NCBI GenBank assembly: GCA_019359275.1 | Contig: JAHHHP010000014.1 | Location: 27,351-91,350, forward strand | Length of the DNA: 64,000 nt | Direction: 5' to 3' | From: Myxacorys chilensis ATA2-1-KO14 | GTDB taxonomy: Bacteria > Cyanobacteriota > Cyanobacteriia > Leptolyngbyales > Leptolyngbyaceae | Shown: positions 54,043-63,964 of the stretch, in pieces | Position numbering within the stretch: position 1 is the first letter of the stretch | How the letters are laid out: each line of letters starts with the position of its first letter | The notes under the pieces: model-generated | What the model saw: the letters and a program-made list of their open reading frames with translations, nothing else | Told to the model about the DNA's origin: nothing | The model's database searches: none | Program-made: the position numbers and the translations under genes

Positions 54043-56835
54043 TTAGCCGAGCGGTAGAACCAATCGACTCATGAGTCGTCCGTCTTCTAGTTTGTAAAGG
54101 TTGAATTCTGCACCCAGTTGCTTCATCAATGACTGACAGATGGCGAGATGCAGACCAGGCGATTTGTCAATCATAGACGGGGCTAATAAATCAACAGCTC
54201 TGCCCGTTTCTAAGTCTTCAATTAAACGCGGCTCAATCGTTCCATCATCGGTGATCGAGACTTCTACGCAGCGTGAATCTAGAGGACGACACCAAATATC
54301 GATGCGTCCGCCAGGGTGCGATCGCCCACCCGCGAGTAACAGCAGTTCATACAGCACGAGTTCGATTTTAGTGATGTCCCCGGTGATCATCGGGTTCGTC
54401 TCGTTGTGAACCTGTGACCAGAGTTGTCGCTGTTTAATCAGATGATCGACGCGATCGAGGGCGCGACGGAGCAGACTGATCAGTGGTACAGTGTCCGTTC
54501 GCTGGGCCAATTGCCACTGTTCATCACGAATCACGGCATTAATTGGTACGATCTCATCCTCCATCTGTCGGAGAATCTGCTGCTGACGAGTTGCCATGAG
54601 CGGATCGGGATGCGGGCTAGGAATTTCCTTCAGTCGCTTCACACTAGATTTGACGGTTCGATGCAGATCTTCTAGACGGCGATGCTTGTACCAACTGAGA
54701 CGCTCCAAGCGATCGCGCTGAGTCTTTAAGCTTTCAGACAGCATCAGGTAGCGCCGCGACCAGGCAAACTGACTCACCAAAATCGTCAAGGCAGCGACTT
54801 GACGATCAAGCCACTGGCGCTCTAAAACATCTACCACAATCAGCACGGCCGATGGCTCATGCTCACTTGCCGTTCGCAGCGCCATCACCAGGAGTTGTCC
54901 GGCATCTGGTACATTCAGCCATTGACGAGTTTCAGCCGGGATATCGTCGATCGAAAGTGGCAAAATGCCATCGTGGGCAAGGGCGCGATGCATCAACACA
55001 TCTGTTTCAAGAGACACCTTCAAGACAGGATTGCAGCTAAAGCTTGGATCGGTTTCAATCGATTGCATTAACCGTCCGGATTGTTTGCCGGGAAACCACG
55101 ACACGAGGAGAGCGATGGGGGCTTGCAGGACTTGAGCAATATAGTGCAGAGCAGAGCGTTCTAATAGATCTAAATGCTGAGTTTGTTGAATCGACGCCAG
55201 CCCCCACTGAACGGTTTGATAGATCTTCTGCTGTTGTTCATATTGCCGTTGCAGTTGCCACTGCCGCAACATTAAGCCGATTTGCCGCGCCACGGCTTGA
55301 GTCAATTCGCCTTCGGGTTCACTCCACGATCGGGGAGCGTCATGGGCAATAATCAGTAATCCTTCTACCGATTGTTCAGGAGCCGTGTTACAGACCAACA
55401 GCGATCGCACGCCTAAACCAAGCAAGGTATCGCGCCATGCTGCCAAGCGTAAATCCTCTTCCAGGTTCTCGATGGCGATCGCGCCTTGTTTGCGCTCTAA
55501 CATGTCCCAATCAATTGGACTGAGACTGCCCAGCATCGTTGTTAGTGTCCGTCGGTTCTTGGGATGGCTCTGATAGCAAACCTCAAAATGTCCCTGCTCT
55601 CGGTCATAGAATAGGGCGAGAAAGCGATCAGTGCGGAGGCGTTTGCCCACTAGCTCTGCTGCATTCTTCAGGGTAACTTTCCAATCGCTCGTGTCATAGA
55701 TCGAGTGAGCAATTTCAGCCGTCAATGCCTGATCGAGCCTCGTCTGCTCAATCAGTGTCTCCATACCTTCGAGCGGAGCGACCAAGGCGATCAGTTGGGC
55801 AGCTCCTCGAATAAAATTTTTCTCCCCTTCTTGCCAAATTCTGGCGTCGCTGCCTTCGGCGGCAAGAAAGCCTAGGAGTTCGTTGCGGTAAAGAATGGGT
55901 GCAGCCAACAGCGATCGCGCTTTGATGTTCTGCATTAAGCGGCTCGTGGCATCAGCTCTGAGCGAACTCGTCGCTTCTCCAATGGACACGACTTGGTCTG
56001 CCATCAGAGCCTGGTAGAAACTACTCATCTCCTGCACCGTCATTCCCGAAATGGGCTGGTGTTCGTTCAGTATTCCCTCGGAGTTTGGCGCTAGGCGAGT
56101 GGCGGTTTTTTGGGTCGTCACTCTCCGCCAGAAATAGCGACGTTGGCGCTCAAACCAGTACACACTGGTGCGAGTGGGCTGAATGAATTGATGAGTACTA
56201 TCAACCACAGCATCGAGACGCTGACCCAGATTAGAGCGCGATCGCAGTTGAGCCAGTAACCGCAGGAGTGGCTCATCTAGCTGCTTGATTTGCTGTCGTT
56301 GCCATTCTGTTTCAACCGCATCTAACGCACTGGCTAAGCCGCCCAACACCATCGACAGCAAGGCTTTATCTTCGGTTTTAGGAAAGTTTCCCCACAACCG
56401 CGATCCCAGCATTGCCACACCAAAGCACTTCTCCTGATATGAGATCGGGAACATCATTGTGCCTTGAATGCCAGATCGCTGAGCTAATTTGCGCCACTCG
56501 TTCGCTCGAACTTCTTCTCGCAGATCAGGAAAGGTGAGCGGACGTTGCTGCATCACGATTTGCTCTAGCACGTCGCCTGACGTGAGCGTGAGGCGCTGCC
56601 TTAGCAACGGCGCATCACCGCCTAAAGGACTGACCCCGCCTTTGCCAGAAAGCCGTCCACTGACGCGATCGTAGAGTCCAATCCAGATCAGATCGTAGCT
56701 AAATTCAGCTTTGAGATAGGCCAAGACTGCATCGACAAGCGCATCAGTGGTTGTTCCTTCACGTAGAGTCTGCAACACGTGTCCCAAGGTAACGAGGTGC
56801 TGGTCATAGGCGGTTGGCTCTTTTGTCTGACCCAT
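54043..56835 (-). CDS. Multi-GAF sensor with C-terminal HATPase-like domain
   Basis: The 930-residue soluble protein contains at least three GAF-like regions (TTTDALVDAVLAYLKAEFSY; RLDAVVDSTHQFIQPTRTSV; TLKNAAELVGKRLRTDRFLAL), then a coiled segment (YKHRRLEDLHRTVKSSVKRL) and a degenerate HATPase_c fold (IELVLYELLLLAGGRSHPGGRI, VSITDDGTIE, GLHLAICQSLMKQLG). No clear phosphorylatable H-box of the E-x-R/K-T type was found, so kinase activity is doubtful. The ligand is unknown. It is divergent from pyrD and its leader ORF. Confidence 0.78.
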   Translation of the reverse strand: MGQTKEPTAYDQHLVTLGHVLQTLREGTTTDALVDAVLAYLKAEFSYDLIWIGLYDRVSGRLSGKGGVSPLGGDAPLLRQRLTLTSGDVLEQIVMQQRPLTFPDLREEVRANEWRKLAQRSGIQGTMMFPISYQEKCFGVAMLGSRLWGNFPKTEDKALLSMVLGGLASALDAVETEWQRQQIKQLDEPLLRLLAQLRSRSNLGQRLDAVVDSTHQFIQPTRTSVYWFERQRRYFWRRVTTQKTATRLAPNSEGILNEHQPISGMTVQEMSSFYQALMADQVVSIGEATSSLRADATSRLMQNIKARSLLAAPILYRNELLGFLAAEGSDARIWQEGEKNFIRGAAQLIALVAPLEGMETLIEQTRLDQALTAEIAHSIYDTSDWKVTLKNAAELVGKRLRTDRFLALFYDREQGHFEVCYQSHPKNRRTLTTMLGSLSPIDWDMLERKQGAIAIENLEEDLRLAAWRDTLLGLGVRSLLVCNTAPEQSVEGLLIIAHDAPRSWSEPEGELTQAVARQIGLMLRQWQLQRQYEQQQKIYQTVQWGLASIQQTQHLDLLERSALHYIAQVLQAPIALLVSWFPGKQSGRLMQSIETDPSFSCNPVLKVSLETDVLMHRALAHDGILPLSIDDIPAETRQWLNVPDAGQLLVMALRTASEHEPSAVLIVVDVLERQWLDRQVAALTILVSQFAWSRRYLMLSESLKTQRDRLERLSWYKHRRLEDLHRTVKSSVKRLKEIPSPHPDPLMATRQQQILRQMEDEIVPINAVIRDEQWQLAQRTDTVPLISLLRRALDRVDHLIKQRQLWSQVHNETNPMITGDITKIELVLYELLLLAGGRSHPGGRIDIWCRPLDSRCVEVSITDDGTIEPRLIEDLETGRAVDLLAPSMIDKSPGLHLAICQSLMKQLGAEFNLYKLEDGRLMSRLVLPLG

Positions 56836-56958
56836 AGGATCTGGCGGTTAAAACTAGCGATAGCGGTGCAACTTTTGGGCAATGCAATTGGGCAATGCAA
56901 CGAAAAAGAGACGAAAACGCTCGTACTCCTGGCTTAGAGTGCCCTGGAAGGGAGTGAG

Positions 56959-57006
56959 ATGCGCTATGGTGATTTTTGGGTTCGTGAGTTGCGATCGCAA
57001 GACTGA
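56959..57006 (+). CDS. Possible 15-codon leader ORF before pyrD
   Basis: AAGGGAG (56948-56954) precedes an ATG at 56959; the frame reads [15 protein letters not shown] and stops with TGA at 57004-57006. That TGA overlaps the GAGG site of the pyrD start at 57014. This suggests translational coupling, with no evidence yet that the peptide is made. Confidence 0.4.
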   Translation: MRYGDFWVRELRSQD

Positions 57007-57013
57007 GGTTCTG

Positions 57014-58132
57014 TTGGCTGATTTGTATCGAGCAATTGTGCGTCCGGTTCTATTTTCAGGAGTGAACGCTGATCCAGAATGGTTGGCTCAGCAAACGCTG
57101 CGATCGCTCAGTTGGTTTAACACCAATTCTGCTCCGAAGCGCTGGGTGCGATCGCGACTGGATCGGCTCTATGGCTTTCAGAATGCTCGGCTGGAGCAGA
57201 CGCTGTGGGGACAGGCGTTCTCAAATCCGATTGGACTGGCGGCAGGATTTGATAAAGATGGCGTAGCCGCCAATATTTGGTCAAATTTTGGCTTTGGCTT
57301 TGCAGAAGTCGGAACAGTCACGCTTCATGCTCAGCCCGGAAATCCGCAGCCTCGCTTGTTTCGCTTGCCAGAGGATTTCGCAGCACTCAACCGCATGGGC
57401 TTCAACAACCAAGGCGCAGCCGCCCTAGCAGAGCGATTGATACATCGAAAGGGCGCATTTCCGGTTGGGGTGAATCTAGGGAAGTCGAAGATCACGCCGT
57501 TAGAAGACGCCGCAGAGGATTATTTAGGAAGTTTTCGGCTGCTGAAAGAATTAGGAGATTATTTTGTCGTCAATGTTAGTTCTCCCAACACACCGGGACT
57601 ACGATCGCTGCAAGCAACCGATCAGCTAGAACCAATTTTGTCTGCCTTACAACAGGAAAATAGCGCTGCCAAGCCGCTTCTCATCAAAATTGCGCCTGAC
57701 TTAGATTGGGCAGACATTGCTGATGTGGTGAATCTAGCTCAGCGCTATGCTCTGTCAGGAATCATCGCGACGAATACAACGATCCGTCGCAATGGATTGA
57801 AAACGGCGACGATCGCGGCAACCGGGAAACCCGTCACAGAAGAAGCAGGCGGCATTAGTGGTATGCCAGTGAGAGCGCGATCGACCGAAGTGATTCATTT
57901 CATCTACAAACAAACGGGTGGCAAGCTGCCGATTATTGGTGTCGGAGGTGTTTTCACTCCAGACGATGCCTGGGAGAAAATCGCGGCAGGGGCAAGTCTC
58001 GTTCAAGTTTACACAGGCTGGATTTACGAAGGCCCTGGCATGGTTCGCCGTATTCTTCAAGGCTTGGTGCAGAAGCTAGACCAGCACGGAATAACTTCAA
58101 TCGGAGACGCGATCGGGTTGGCTCACCATTAA
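57014..58132 (+). CDS. pyrD: Dihydroorotate dehydrogenase, class 2 (quinone-linked)
   Basis: PyrD oxidises dihydroorotate in pyrimidine synthesis and passes electrons to quinone. The 372-residue class 2 enzyme has the membrane-contacting N-terminal helix pair ([16 protein letters not shown]), FMN-binding [12 protein letters not shown] and [28 protein letters not shown], the catalytic Ser segment [12 protein letters not shown], and [22 protein letters not shown] chose TTG 57014 with GAGG 5 bases upstream, which fits family starts; longer frames from 56966 or 56882 lack the N-terminal match. Confidence 0.93.
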   Translation: MADLYRAIVRPVLFSGVNADPEWLAQQTLRSLSWFNTNSAPKRWVRSRLDRLYGFQNARLEQTLWGQAFSNPIGLAAGFDKDGVAANIWSNFGFGFAEVGTVTLHAQPGNPQPRLFRLPEDFAALNRMGFNNQGAAALAERLIHRKGAFPVGVNLGKSKITPLEDAAEDYLGSFRLLKELGDYFVVNVSSPNTPGLRSLQATDQLEPILSALQQENSAAKPLLIKIAPDLDWADIADVVNLAQRYALSGIIATNTTIRRNGLKTATIAATGKPVTEEAGGISGMPVRARSTEVIHFIYKQTGGKLPIIGVGGVFTPDDAWEKIAAGASLVQVYTGWIYEGPGMVRRILQGLVQKLDQHGITSIGDAIGLAHH

Positions 58133-58145
58133 CCGTTCATCACCA

Positions 58146-59090
58146 TTAACCGTTCATCATTGACATCAGGGTAACTTCCCAGACGAGCTGCGGCTGGACG
58201 TAGGCTAGCAGGTATTTTCGAGCATCTTCGAGCAATTGGAGCGCGGTTGCACTACCTGATTGTGACCAATACACCTGCTGGAGATAGTCCACTAGCCACA
58301 ACTGCGCGTCACTGTCTAAGGTTTTCGCGATCGCGCGGGCAAGACTCAATGCCTCCCGCAATGTCCGAGGCAACGTCAGCGCTGAGAGCAAGTCTGGTGG
58401 AATCGTTTCGAGTTTTTGACGATGCGCGATCGCAGCTCCAGGACTCCCTTGCGCCAGGGCTAAAATTTGCGGCTGAGACAAAATCTCTTCCTGTCCCACT
58501 TGCCGCAGAACTTGCGTCATCGCAACGGGATCTAGGCGGTAAAAGGGAATGCGCTGGCAGCGAGAAACGAGCGTTGGTAGCAGCGCTTCGACACTTGGAG
58601 CGAGCAAAATAATCGTTGCTTTTCCAGGTTCTTCTAAGGTTTTAAGGAGCGCATTCGCCGCCGATTCGGGCATGGTTTCGGCAGCATCGATGACCACCAC
58701 CGATCGGGGCGCTTCCATTGGCGGACGACCAAGGAACTGCGTAATTTCTCGAATCTGCTCTAGCCGTACCATCGGCGGAGTTTTGCGTTTTAGCCCTGCT
58801 GCGTCTGCCTCAATCGGAGAGAGCCGTTTGCCTTGGTAAAGATAGGTCGGCTCGACCCACAACAAATCAGGATGATTTCGTGCCGTGATGCGGTGCTGAA
58901 GGGAGGGCGCGATTGACAGTCGAGGCGATGGAGACAACAAAAGTTTCAAGAAGCATTGAGCCGCTAAGCGTTTGCCAATGCCCGAAGAACCCGCGAAAAG
59001 ATAGGCGGGCGCAACGCGATCGCGAGCAATGGCTTGTGCCAGCAGTTCCACGGCTTGGGGTTGTCCGATCAGAGGAGCAAAGACAGACAT
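58146..59090 (-). CDS. holB: DNA polymerase III delta' subunit
   Basis: The delta' subunit is part of the clamp loader that puts the sliding clamp on DNA. The 314-residue protein has a P-loop GSSGIGKRLAAQ, a DLLWVEPTY region, SRCQRIPFYRL and a helical C-terminal collar domain. ATG 59090 (MSVFAPLIGQPQAVELLAQ) is the likely start; an upstream frame to 59144 is weaker. tmk precedes it on the same strand with about 85 bases between, matching the common tmk-holB pairing. Confidence 0.93.
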   Translation of the reverse strand: MSVFAPLIGQPQAVELLAQAIARDRVAPAYLFAGSSGIGKRLAAQCFLKLLLSPSPRLSIAPSLQHRITARNHPDLLWVEPTYLYQGKRLSPIEADAAGLKRKTPPMVRLEQIREITQFLGRPPMEAPRSVVVIDAAETMPESAANALLKTLEEPGKATIILLAPSVEALLPTLVSRCQRIPFYRLDPVAMTQVLRQVGQEEILSQPQILALAQGSPGAAIAHRQKLETIPPDLLSALTLPRTLREALSLARAIAKTLDSDAQLWLVDYLQQVYWSQSGSATALQLLEDARKYLLAYVQPQLVWEVTLMSMMNG

Positions 59091-59134
59091 ACAGAAACAG
59101 ACAGAGATTGAGAGAAGCGTATTCAGTGTAGCGC

Positions 59135-59190
59135 TACGAATCAATGTCTACGAATCAATGTCTACGAATCAACGTCTACGAATCAACGTC
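59135..59190 (-). repeat. 14-bp tandem repeat x4 overlapping the tmk stop
   Basis: Four perfect-length copies of TACGAATCAAYGTC run from 59135 to 59190. The fourth copy encodes the last residues of tmk (DVDS) and supplies its TAG; the other three follow in the tmk-holB gap. Copy number changes could shift the distance between the genes. Confidence 0.8.
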
Positions 59191-59889
59191 ATAGCTGGCA
59201 AGGTTAAACCACTGCGTCAAGGAATGATTTAAAACAGACTCAATGCGTTCAGCCACCTGAAGCTCACTGCCTCTTGCATCGACTTGAATAAAACGCTGTG
59301 GCTCCGTCTGAGCCAGATGAGCAAAGCCTTGACGGACTCGCTGATGAAAATCGAGGTCGGCTTGCTCGATGCGGTCAGGTTTCCCTGTGCCGGAGGCATC
59401 GCGCTTGCCGCGCTGTTGCATTCTCGCTAATCCTGTTTCTACATCCAGATCCAGCCAAATCGTCAGATCGCTTTGTAGATCTTGCGTTGCAATTTGATTC
59501 AGTTGATCAATGAGCGTCAGATCCAATCCTCGACCGTAACCTTGATAGGCGATCGTAGAATCTGTGTAGCGATCGCACAGAATTAGATCGTTTTCTTCTA
59601 AGTGAGGCCGCAAAAATTGCTCGACATGCTGAGCGCGATCAGCCGCATAAAGTAATAATTCTGAGCGATCGTGGATTGGTTCTTTTGTAGGACTTAGAAG
59701 CAGCTGCCGAATGCCAATGCCTAGCTGAGTTCCGCCCGGTTCGCGAGTCAAAACTAAATCTTTGATCAATCCTTTTTGCTGAAGTGTTGGCAGCCACCGA
59801 CTTTGCAAAAGCCACTGGCGCGATCGTTCAAGCTGAGTCGTCTTTCCACACCCTTCTGTTCCTTCAAAAACAATGAATTTACCAGTCAT
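59176..59889 (-). CDS. tmk: Thymidylate kinase
   Basis: Thymidylate kinase phosphorylates dTMP to dTDP. The 237-residue protein has Walker A EGTEGCGKTTQLE, the DR motif LCDRYTDSTIAYQGYGRG, TREPGGTQLG and the lid QRGKRDASGTGKPDRIE. The start ATG at 59889 gives MTGKFIVFEGTEG. Its stop codon lies inside a 14-bp tandem repeat. It is the first gene of the tmk-holB pair. Confidence 0.97.
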   Translation of the reverse strand: MTGKFIVFEGTEGCGKTTQLERSRQWLLQSRWLPTLQQKGLIKDLVLTREPGGTQLGIGIRQLLLSPTKEPIHDRSELLLYAADRAQHVEQFLRPHLEENDLILCDRYTDSTIAYQGYGRGLDLTLIDQLNQIATQDLQSDLTIWLDLDVETGLARMQQRGKRDASGTGKPDRIEQADLDFHQRVRQGFAHLAQTEPQRFIQVDARGSELQVAERIESVLNHSLTQWFNLASYDVDS

Positions 59890-60058
59890 GTTAAGTTCTC
59901 AATTCGCCTTCAAGAAACTATCCCACACAATGCAGAATCCGGTATAAAGGTCGTAGGGTTTCTCTCTGTGACTAGAACACTACTGTCTATTTTCTCTACG
60001 CAGGGGGACGACAGACACGTATGATAAAGATTCATTTGTTGCACGCTTAGGGTTAGTT

Positions 60059-60403
60059 ATGGCTCGTTACACCTGTCTCTTTACACTTGGCGCTTCGCTG
60101 GAAAATCTGATTCCGCTGCTGAACGAAACCCTCCAGTCGTGCAATCTCAACGTGATTTACTCCAATGCCGATTATATTATGGCGAAGGAAATTCCGGGGA
60201 AAATTCCCTTTCCCAAGCTCGTCACAGTCGAAGTGCTAGTCGATCGCACAACGGCGACAGATCAAGAAGTAAAAGTAAATTTGGTCAGCAAAAACGAAGA
60301 GTTACCGCTCCAGGTGGATAACCACTGTCATCAGATGTTTGATGTTGTCACAAAAGCGATCAGCGAAGACAAAAACTGGCGACTGATCGAAACGGTAAGA
60401 TGA
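60059..60403 (+). CDS. Conserved cyanobacterial hypothetical protein
   Basis: The 114-residue product is soluble, with no signal peptide: MARYTCLFTLGASLENLIPL, then SCNLNVIYSNADYIMAKEIP and a lysine-rich middle, ending HCHQMFDVVTKAI. It looks like a compact alpha/beta domain; I recognise no named family. The ATG at 60059 is preceded by a TTAG-type sequence but no strong ribosome binding site. It is divergent from tmk. Confidence 0.7.
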   Translation: MARYTCLFTLGASLENLIPLLNETLQSCNLNVIYSNADYIMAKEIPGKIPFPKLVTVEVLVDRTTATDQEVKVNLVSKNEELPLQVDNHCHQMFDVVTKAISEDKNWRLIETVR

Positions 60404-60549
60404 CTCGCAAGGCATTGGGTTAGAGAGTTAACTGGCATTGTATTGCCCCTACCTATTGTCTGATATCCCTTATCTAAATGGGGGACGCCACTTAGGAACA
60501 TCAATCGTTCAGTCAAAGAATTAAGGATTTGAAAGATCAAAAATTTATA

Positions 60550-60591
60550 GAGGCGTGTCCCGCTTACGCCTCGCCCGAGCGCGAAGGCTCG
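60550..60591. repeat. Two small GC-rich hairpins after the FHA gene
   Basis: GAGGCGT pairs with ACGCCTC (60550-60572), then CGAGC with GCTCG (60576-60591), 5 bases beyond the FHA stop on the minus strand. It resembles a dispersed intergenic palindrome rather than a canonical terminator. Confidence 0.5.
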
Positions 60592-60596
60592 TGAGA

Positions 60597-61019
60597 TTAA
60601 TCCTCAGGATCGCCCACCATATTTGGGCTAATCAGGGTAATGTCAAACTCGTCAGGTGGCACGGTCAAGACAGCATCGCGCTTTAGTAAGTAGTAAATCG
60701 CTCGAACCTGCGGGCCAAACACCACTTCATCTTCATTCCGCAGGTCATACTGCTGAAGCTTGCGACCATTGATCAGCAGCCCATTCGCGCTGGGCTTTCC
60801 TTTGAGGTTGCCATCTACGATTCGGTAATAGTAAGTCCCATCTTCGTTGGGCAACTGCAACAGCGTTGCGTGACGACGAGACACAAATTGTGACACCAAC
60901 CGAATGTCACACTTCGGATCTCGCCCAATCGAGTACACAGGCGCGTCTAAGACAAATTCTCGGCGTCCTTTATCGTCTTCGATAATCAATAAGTGATTCT
61001 GGTGGGGTTCTGAGGGCAT
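60597..61019 (-). CDS. FHA domain protein
   Basis: The 140-residue protein is a single forkhead-associated domain, which binds phosphothreonine. The conserved residues are YSIGRDPKCDIRL (Gly-Arg), FVSRRHATL (Ser-x-x-His) and the GLLINGRKL turn (N-G). It has a short N-terminal strand and an acidic tail. No Ser/Thr kinase gene is adjacent, so its partner is unknown. Confidence 0.92.
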   Translation of the reverse strand: MPSEPHQNHLLIIEDDKGRREFVLDAPVYSIGRDPKCDIRLVSQFVSRRHATLLQLPNEDGTYYYRIVDGNLKGKPSANGLLINGRKLQQYDLRNEDEVVFGPQVRAIYYLLKRDAVLTVPPDEFDITLISPNMVGDPED

Positions 61020-61249
61020 TGAAACTCAATAGGGGTAATGAGCGACAGTGAGGAGAATCTGCAACCTACCTAAGATAAAATACCCGATCGCAAGTTGAAA
61101 GATTCAGTACTAGTACTTTGTTCGGAGCAGTTTTAAGGAAGATCAGGACTGTTCTTTAGGATAGATGACCGACTGCATCCTAACAGAGTTTCAGCGATCT
61201 ACGCATACGTAAGTTTAGGCATGAGAAAGAACGGACGCTTGCGTTAGCG

Positions 61250-63715
61250 TTAACGCAAGGAGGGATGAGAAGAGGAAAAGGATTGCCTGAGCAACAAAGA
61301 ATTGGTGACGACGCTAACAGAGCTAAATGCCATGAATGCACCTGCTGCCGCTGGGCTGAGCAACAGTCCTAGCGAGGGAAGCAGTACACCTGCAGCAATC
61401 GGAATGCCTAATAAATTATAGGCAAATGCCCAAAACAAGTTCTGCCGAATTTTACGAAACGTCGCACGACTAAGGCGAATCGACTCCACCACATCGCTTA
61501 AGCGATCGCGCATCAAAATAATGCCAGCCGTCTCGATCGCAACTTCTGTTCCCGACTTTAGAGCGATACCCACGTCGGCCTGTGCTAAAGCAGGCGCATC
61601 GTTTATGCCGTCACCCACCATGCCAACGCAATGCCCTTGAGCTTGCAGTTCGGCAATTTTGGCCGCTTTGCCGTCAGGCAGGACTTCTGCCAGCACCGAA
61701 TCGAGGTTAAGCTCTGCCGCGATCGCATTTGCGGTAACGCGGCGATCTCCGGTCAGCAAGATCACCCGAAGCCCCATTGTTTTCAGCGCTTCTATGGTTG
61801 CTTTGGCATCGGTTCTAAGCGTGTCCTTAACGGCAATTAGCCCGACGAGTGATGAGGATAGCGCAACATAAACAACGGTTTTGCCTTGGGCGGCTAAAGT
61901 AGTAGCTTGACCCTGAACCGCTTGAGGCACATCCACTTGATGCTGCTCAAGCCAAGCGGCAGTTCCTAGTAAAACGGGTTGAGAGGTTCCATCCAACCAA
62001 ACGTTGGCGGAAACCCCAAATCCTGCCTCAGTATAAAAATCTTGAGCAGTTAGGAGCGATAAGTTTTGCGCTGTCGCCGCTTGAGCGATCGCTTGAGCTA
62101 AGGGGTGACGAGTTCCACTTTCAACGGTTGCAGCAAGTTGAAGAAGCGGTACACCATCGCTGAAGGCAATCGAGTCTGTGACCATCGGCTGTCCGCTAGT
62201 GAGGGTTCCAGTTTTATCAAAAACGATTGTATCGAGATGATGAACCTGCTCTAAAACGTCTCCTCCTCGAATCAGTAAGCCCCGCTCGGCTCCGATGCCT
62301 GAGCCAACCAGAATGGCGGTCGGTGTGGCAAGGCCGAGAGCGCAGGGACAGGCGATTACCAGCACCGCGATCGCGAGCTTTAAGCTCAGCAGCAGGGGCG
62401 TGGGATGTGGGGTATAAGAGGCAGAGACATGCATCATGGCATGTTCTGCCCCCAGCAACGAATAGTTGGAGTGCATCAACACCTCTGACCAGAGGTGCGA
62501 GCCGACAAAGAACCAGAACAGAAAGGTCAGCGTCGCGATCGCCATGACGCCGTAGGTGAAATAGCCTGCAACGGTATCGGCTAGTTTTTGAATCGGGGCT
62601 TTGCGGGCTTGAGCCGATTCTACTAACCCGATGATTTTAGCGAGGGTAGTATCTTGTCCAGTGCGAGTGACGCGCAGTGCGATCGCGCCCGATTGATTGA
62701 GCGTTCCTGCCGCGACGAATTCTCCAGGCTGTTTCTGAACTGGAACGGGTTCACCCGTGAGCATCGATTCATCAACTGTGGTTTGTCCTGCCACAACTTC
62801 GCCATCGACCGGAATTTTTTCTCCAGGCAGGACTTGTAGCCATTCCCCAAACCGTACATGTGCGATCGGCACTTCGATCGGAGTTTGAGTTGCTCCGGCT
62901 CCTTGGGCAATCAATTTAGCAGACTGAGGCTGGAGGGCAAATAGCGCTTGCAGAGCAGACGCGGCTCGACCTCTTGCTCGTTGCTCTAGGGTGCGTCCTA
63001 ACAAAATGAAGCCGACCAGCATCACAGGCTCATCAAAAAAGCATTCCCATCCTAACTGCGGAAACAAAAGGGCAACTAGGCTAGCAGTGAAGGCTGTGAT
63101 CGTGCCTAGGCTTACTAAGGTGTTCATATTAGGCGCGTTGCGACGCAAGCCTTGCCAACCGTCCACAATCATCGAACGTCCGGGAAAGGCTAATGCTGCC
63201 GCCGCTAAGCCGCAATGAAACCAAATATTGCCGAGTCCTGGAATCAGGATTCCGGTGAGTTGGTTGAGATGTCCAATCGTTGAAAATATCAGTAAGAGAA
63301 TTGCGATCGCGAGTCGTCGATTTTGCTGTTGATGCTCTTGCTGTCGCCGCTCGCTAAGATCGACGGCCTCAGACTGACCTTCTGGCGACCTTGGCTGACT
63401 CGGAAATCCAGATTCTGTTAAGGCATCAGCAAGACTAGCTGGATCGACGCTCGGCTCGCATTCGACCGTAGCCAGTTCTGTCACTAGATTTACAGTCGCG
63501 CTCAGAACACCGGGTTGCTGGGTCAATTGTTTTTCAACCGCGCTAACGCACCCCGCGCATTTCATCCCCGTCACATCAAGCGTGACGGTCTCGGTTGAGG
63601 ATGGCTTCTCTTCTGTTGCGATTGACAAGAGGTTCTCAGGCAAAATGTCAGGCTCCACACAAGCGTCTATCTTGAGCGTAGATGATGTTTCGCCATATTG
63701 ACGCGCGATCGCCAA
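61250..63715 (-). CDS. ctaA: Copper-transporting P1B-type ATPase, CtaA/PacS-like
   Basis: The 821-residue P-type ATPase has an N-terminal metal-binding domain ([15 protein letters not shown]), eight membrane helices, the CPC in [26 protein letters not shown] phosphorylation motif, GTRHPLAQ (HP motif) and [16 protein letters not shown] hinge. These mark Cu+ P1B transporters. The metal-domain sequence resembles cyanobacterial CtaA, which imports copper at the plasma membrane, more than PacS, though this assignment is by eye. The start is a TTG at 63715. A CTTGCGTTA hairpin (61238-61259) overlaps its stop and may terminate. Confidence 0.85.
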   Translation of the reverse strand: MAIARQYGETSSTLKIDACVEPDILPENLLSIATEEKPSSTETVTLDVTGMKCAGCVSAVEKQLTQQPGVLSATVNLVTELATVECEPSVDPASLADALTESGFPSQPRSPEGQSEAVDLSERRQQEHQQQNRRLAIAILLLIFSTIGHLNQLTGILIPGLGNIWFHCGLAAAALAFPGRSMIVDGWQGLRRNAPNMNTLVSLGTITAFTASLVALLFPQLGWECFFDEPVMLVGFILLGRTLEQRARGRAASALQALFALQPQSAKLIAQGAGATQTPIEVPIAHVRFGEWLQVLPGEKIPVDGEVVAGQTTVDESMLTGEPVPVQKQPGEFVAAGTLNQSGAIALRVTRTGQDTTLAKIIGLVESAQARKAPIQKLADTVAGYFTYGVMAIATLTFLFWFFVGSHLWSEVLMHSNYSLLGAEHAMMHVSASYTPHPTPLLLSLKLAIAVLVIACPCALGLATPTAILVGSGIGAERGLLIRGGDVLEQVHHLDTIVFDKTGTLTSGQPMVTDSIAFSDGVPLLQLAATVESGTRHPLAQAIAQAATAQNLSLLTAQDFYTEAGFGVSANVWLDGTSQPVLLGTAAWLEQHQVDVPQAVQGQATTLAAQGKTVVYVALSSSLVGLIAVKDTLRTDAKATIEALKTMGLRVILLTGDRRVTANAIAAELNLDSVLAEVLPDGKAAKIAELQAQGHCVGMVGDGINDAPALAQADVGIALKSGTEVAIETAGIILMRDRLSDVVESIRLSRATFRKIRQNLFWAFAYNLLGIPIAAGVLLPSLGLLLSPAAAGAFMAFSSVSVVTNSLLLRQSFSSSHPSLR

Positions 63716-63834
63716 CTTTTCTACTGATCATTAACGCGATCGTCTAATGTAAATCGTAAAATTGGCAAAATTTGAAACTCTTGCTAAGGATTTTTGAAAC
63801 TTTATATTTGCGGCTTGAATGCGCGAATACGGCA

Positions 63835-63876
63835 ATGGCAGAGGAACTTCAGCCCAATCCACAGGTCAGTTTTTTA
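63835..63876 (+). pseudogene. Possible gene start interrupted by an insertion sequence
   Basis: An ATG at 63835 opens MAEELQPNPQVSFL, which reaches a TTA (63874-63876) beyond which IS-like sequence begins. A second frame from 63820 also passes through. Whether a real gene was split cannot be told because the other side lies outside the window. Confidence 0.3.
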
Positions 63877-63910
63877 GAGGATGTTTGAGAAGTCTGGTAA
63901 ACAGTAAAAA

Positions 63911-63962
63911 AGCTCACTCAGTGTAAGCTGCGAATACAAAAGAACACAGCACTGAGTGAGCT
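63911..63962 (+). promoter_or_regulatory. 13-bp inverted repeat before the transposase ATG
   Basis: AGCTCACTCAGTG (63911-63923) pairs perfectly with CACTGAGTGAGCT (63950-63962), ending 2 bases before the ATG. Such a leader hairpin can hide a start in transcripts that run in from outside, a known IS safeguard. Confidence 0.6.
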
Positions 63963-63964
63963 AC

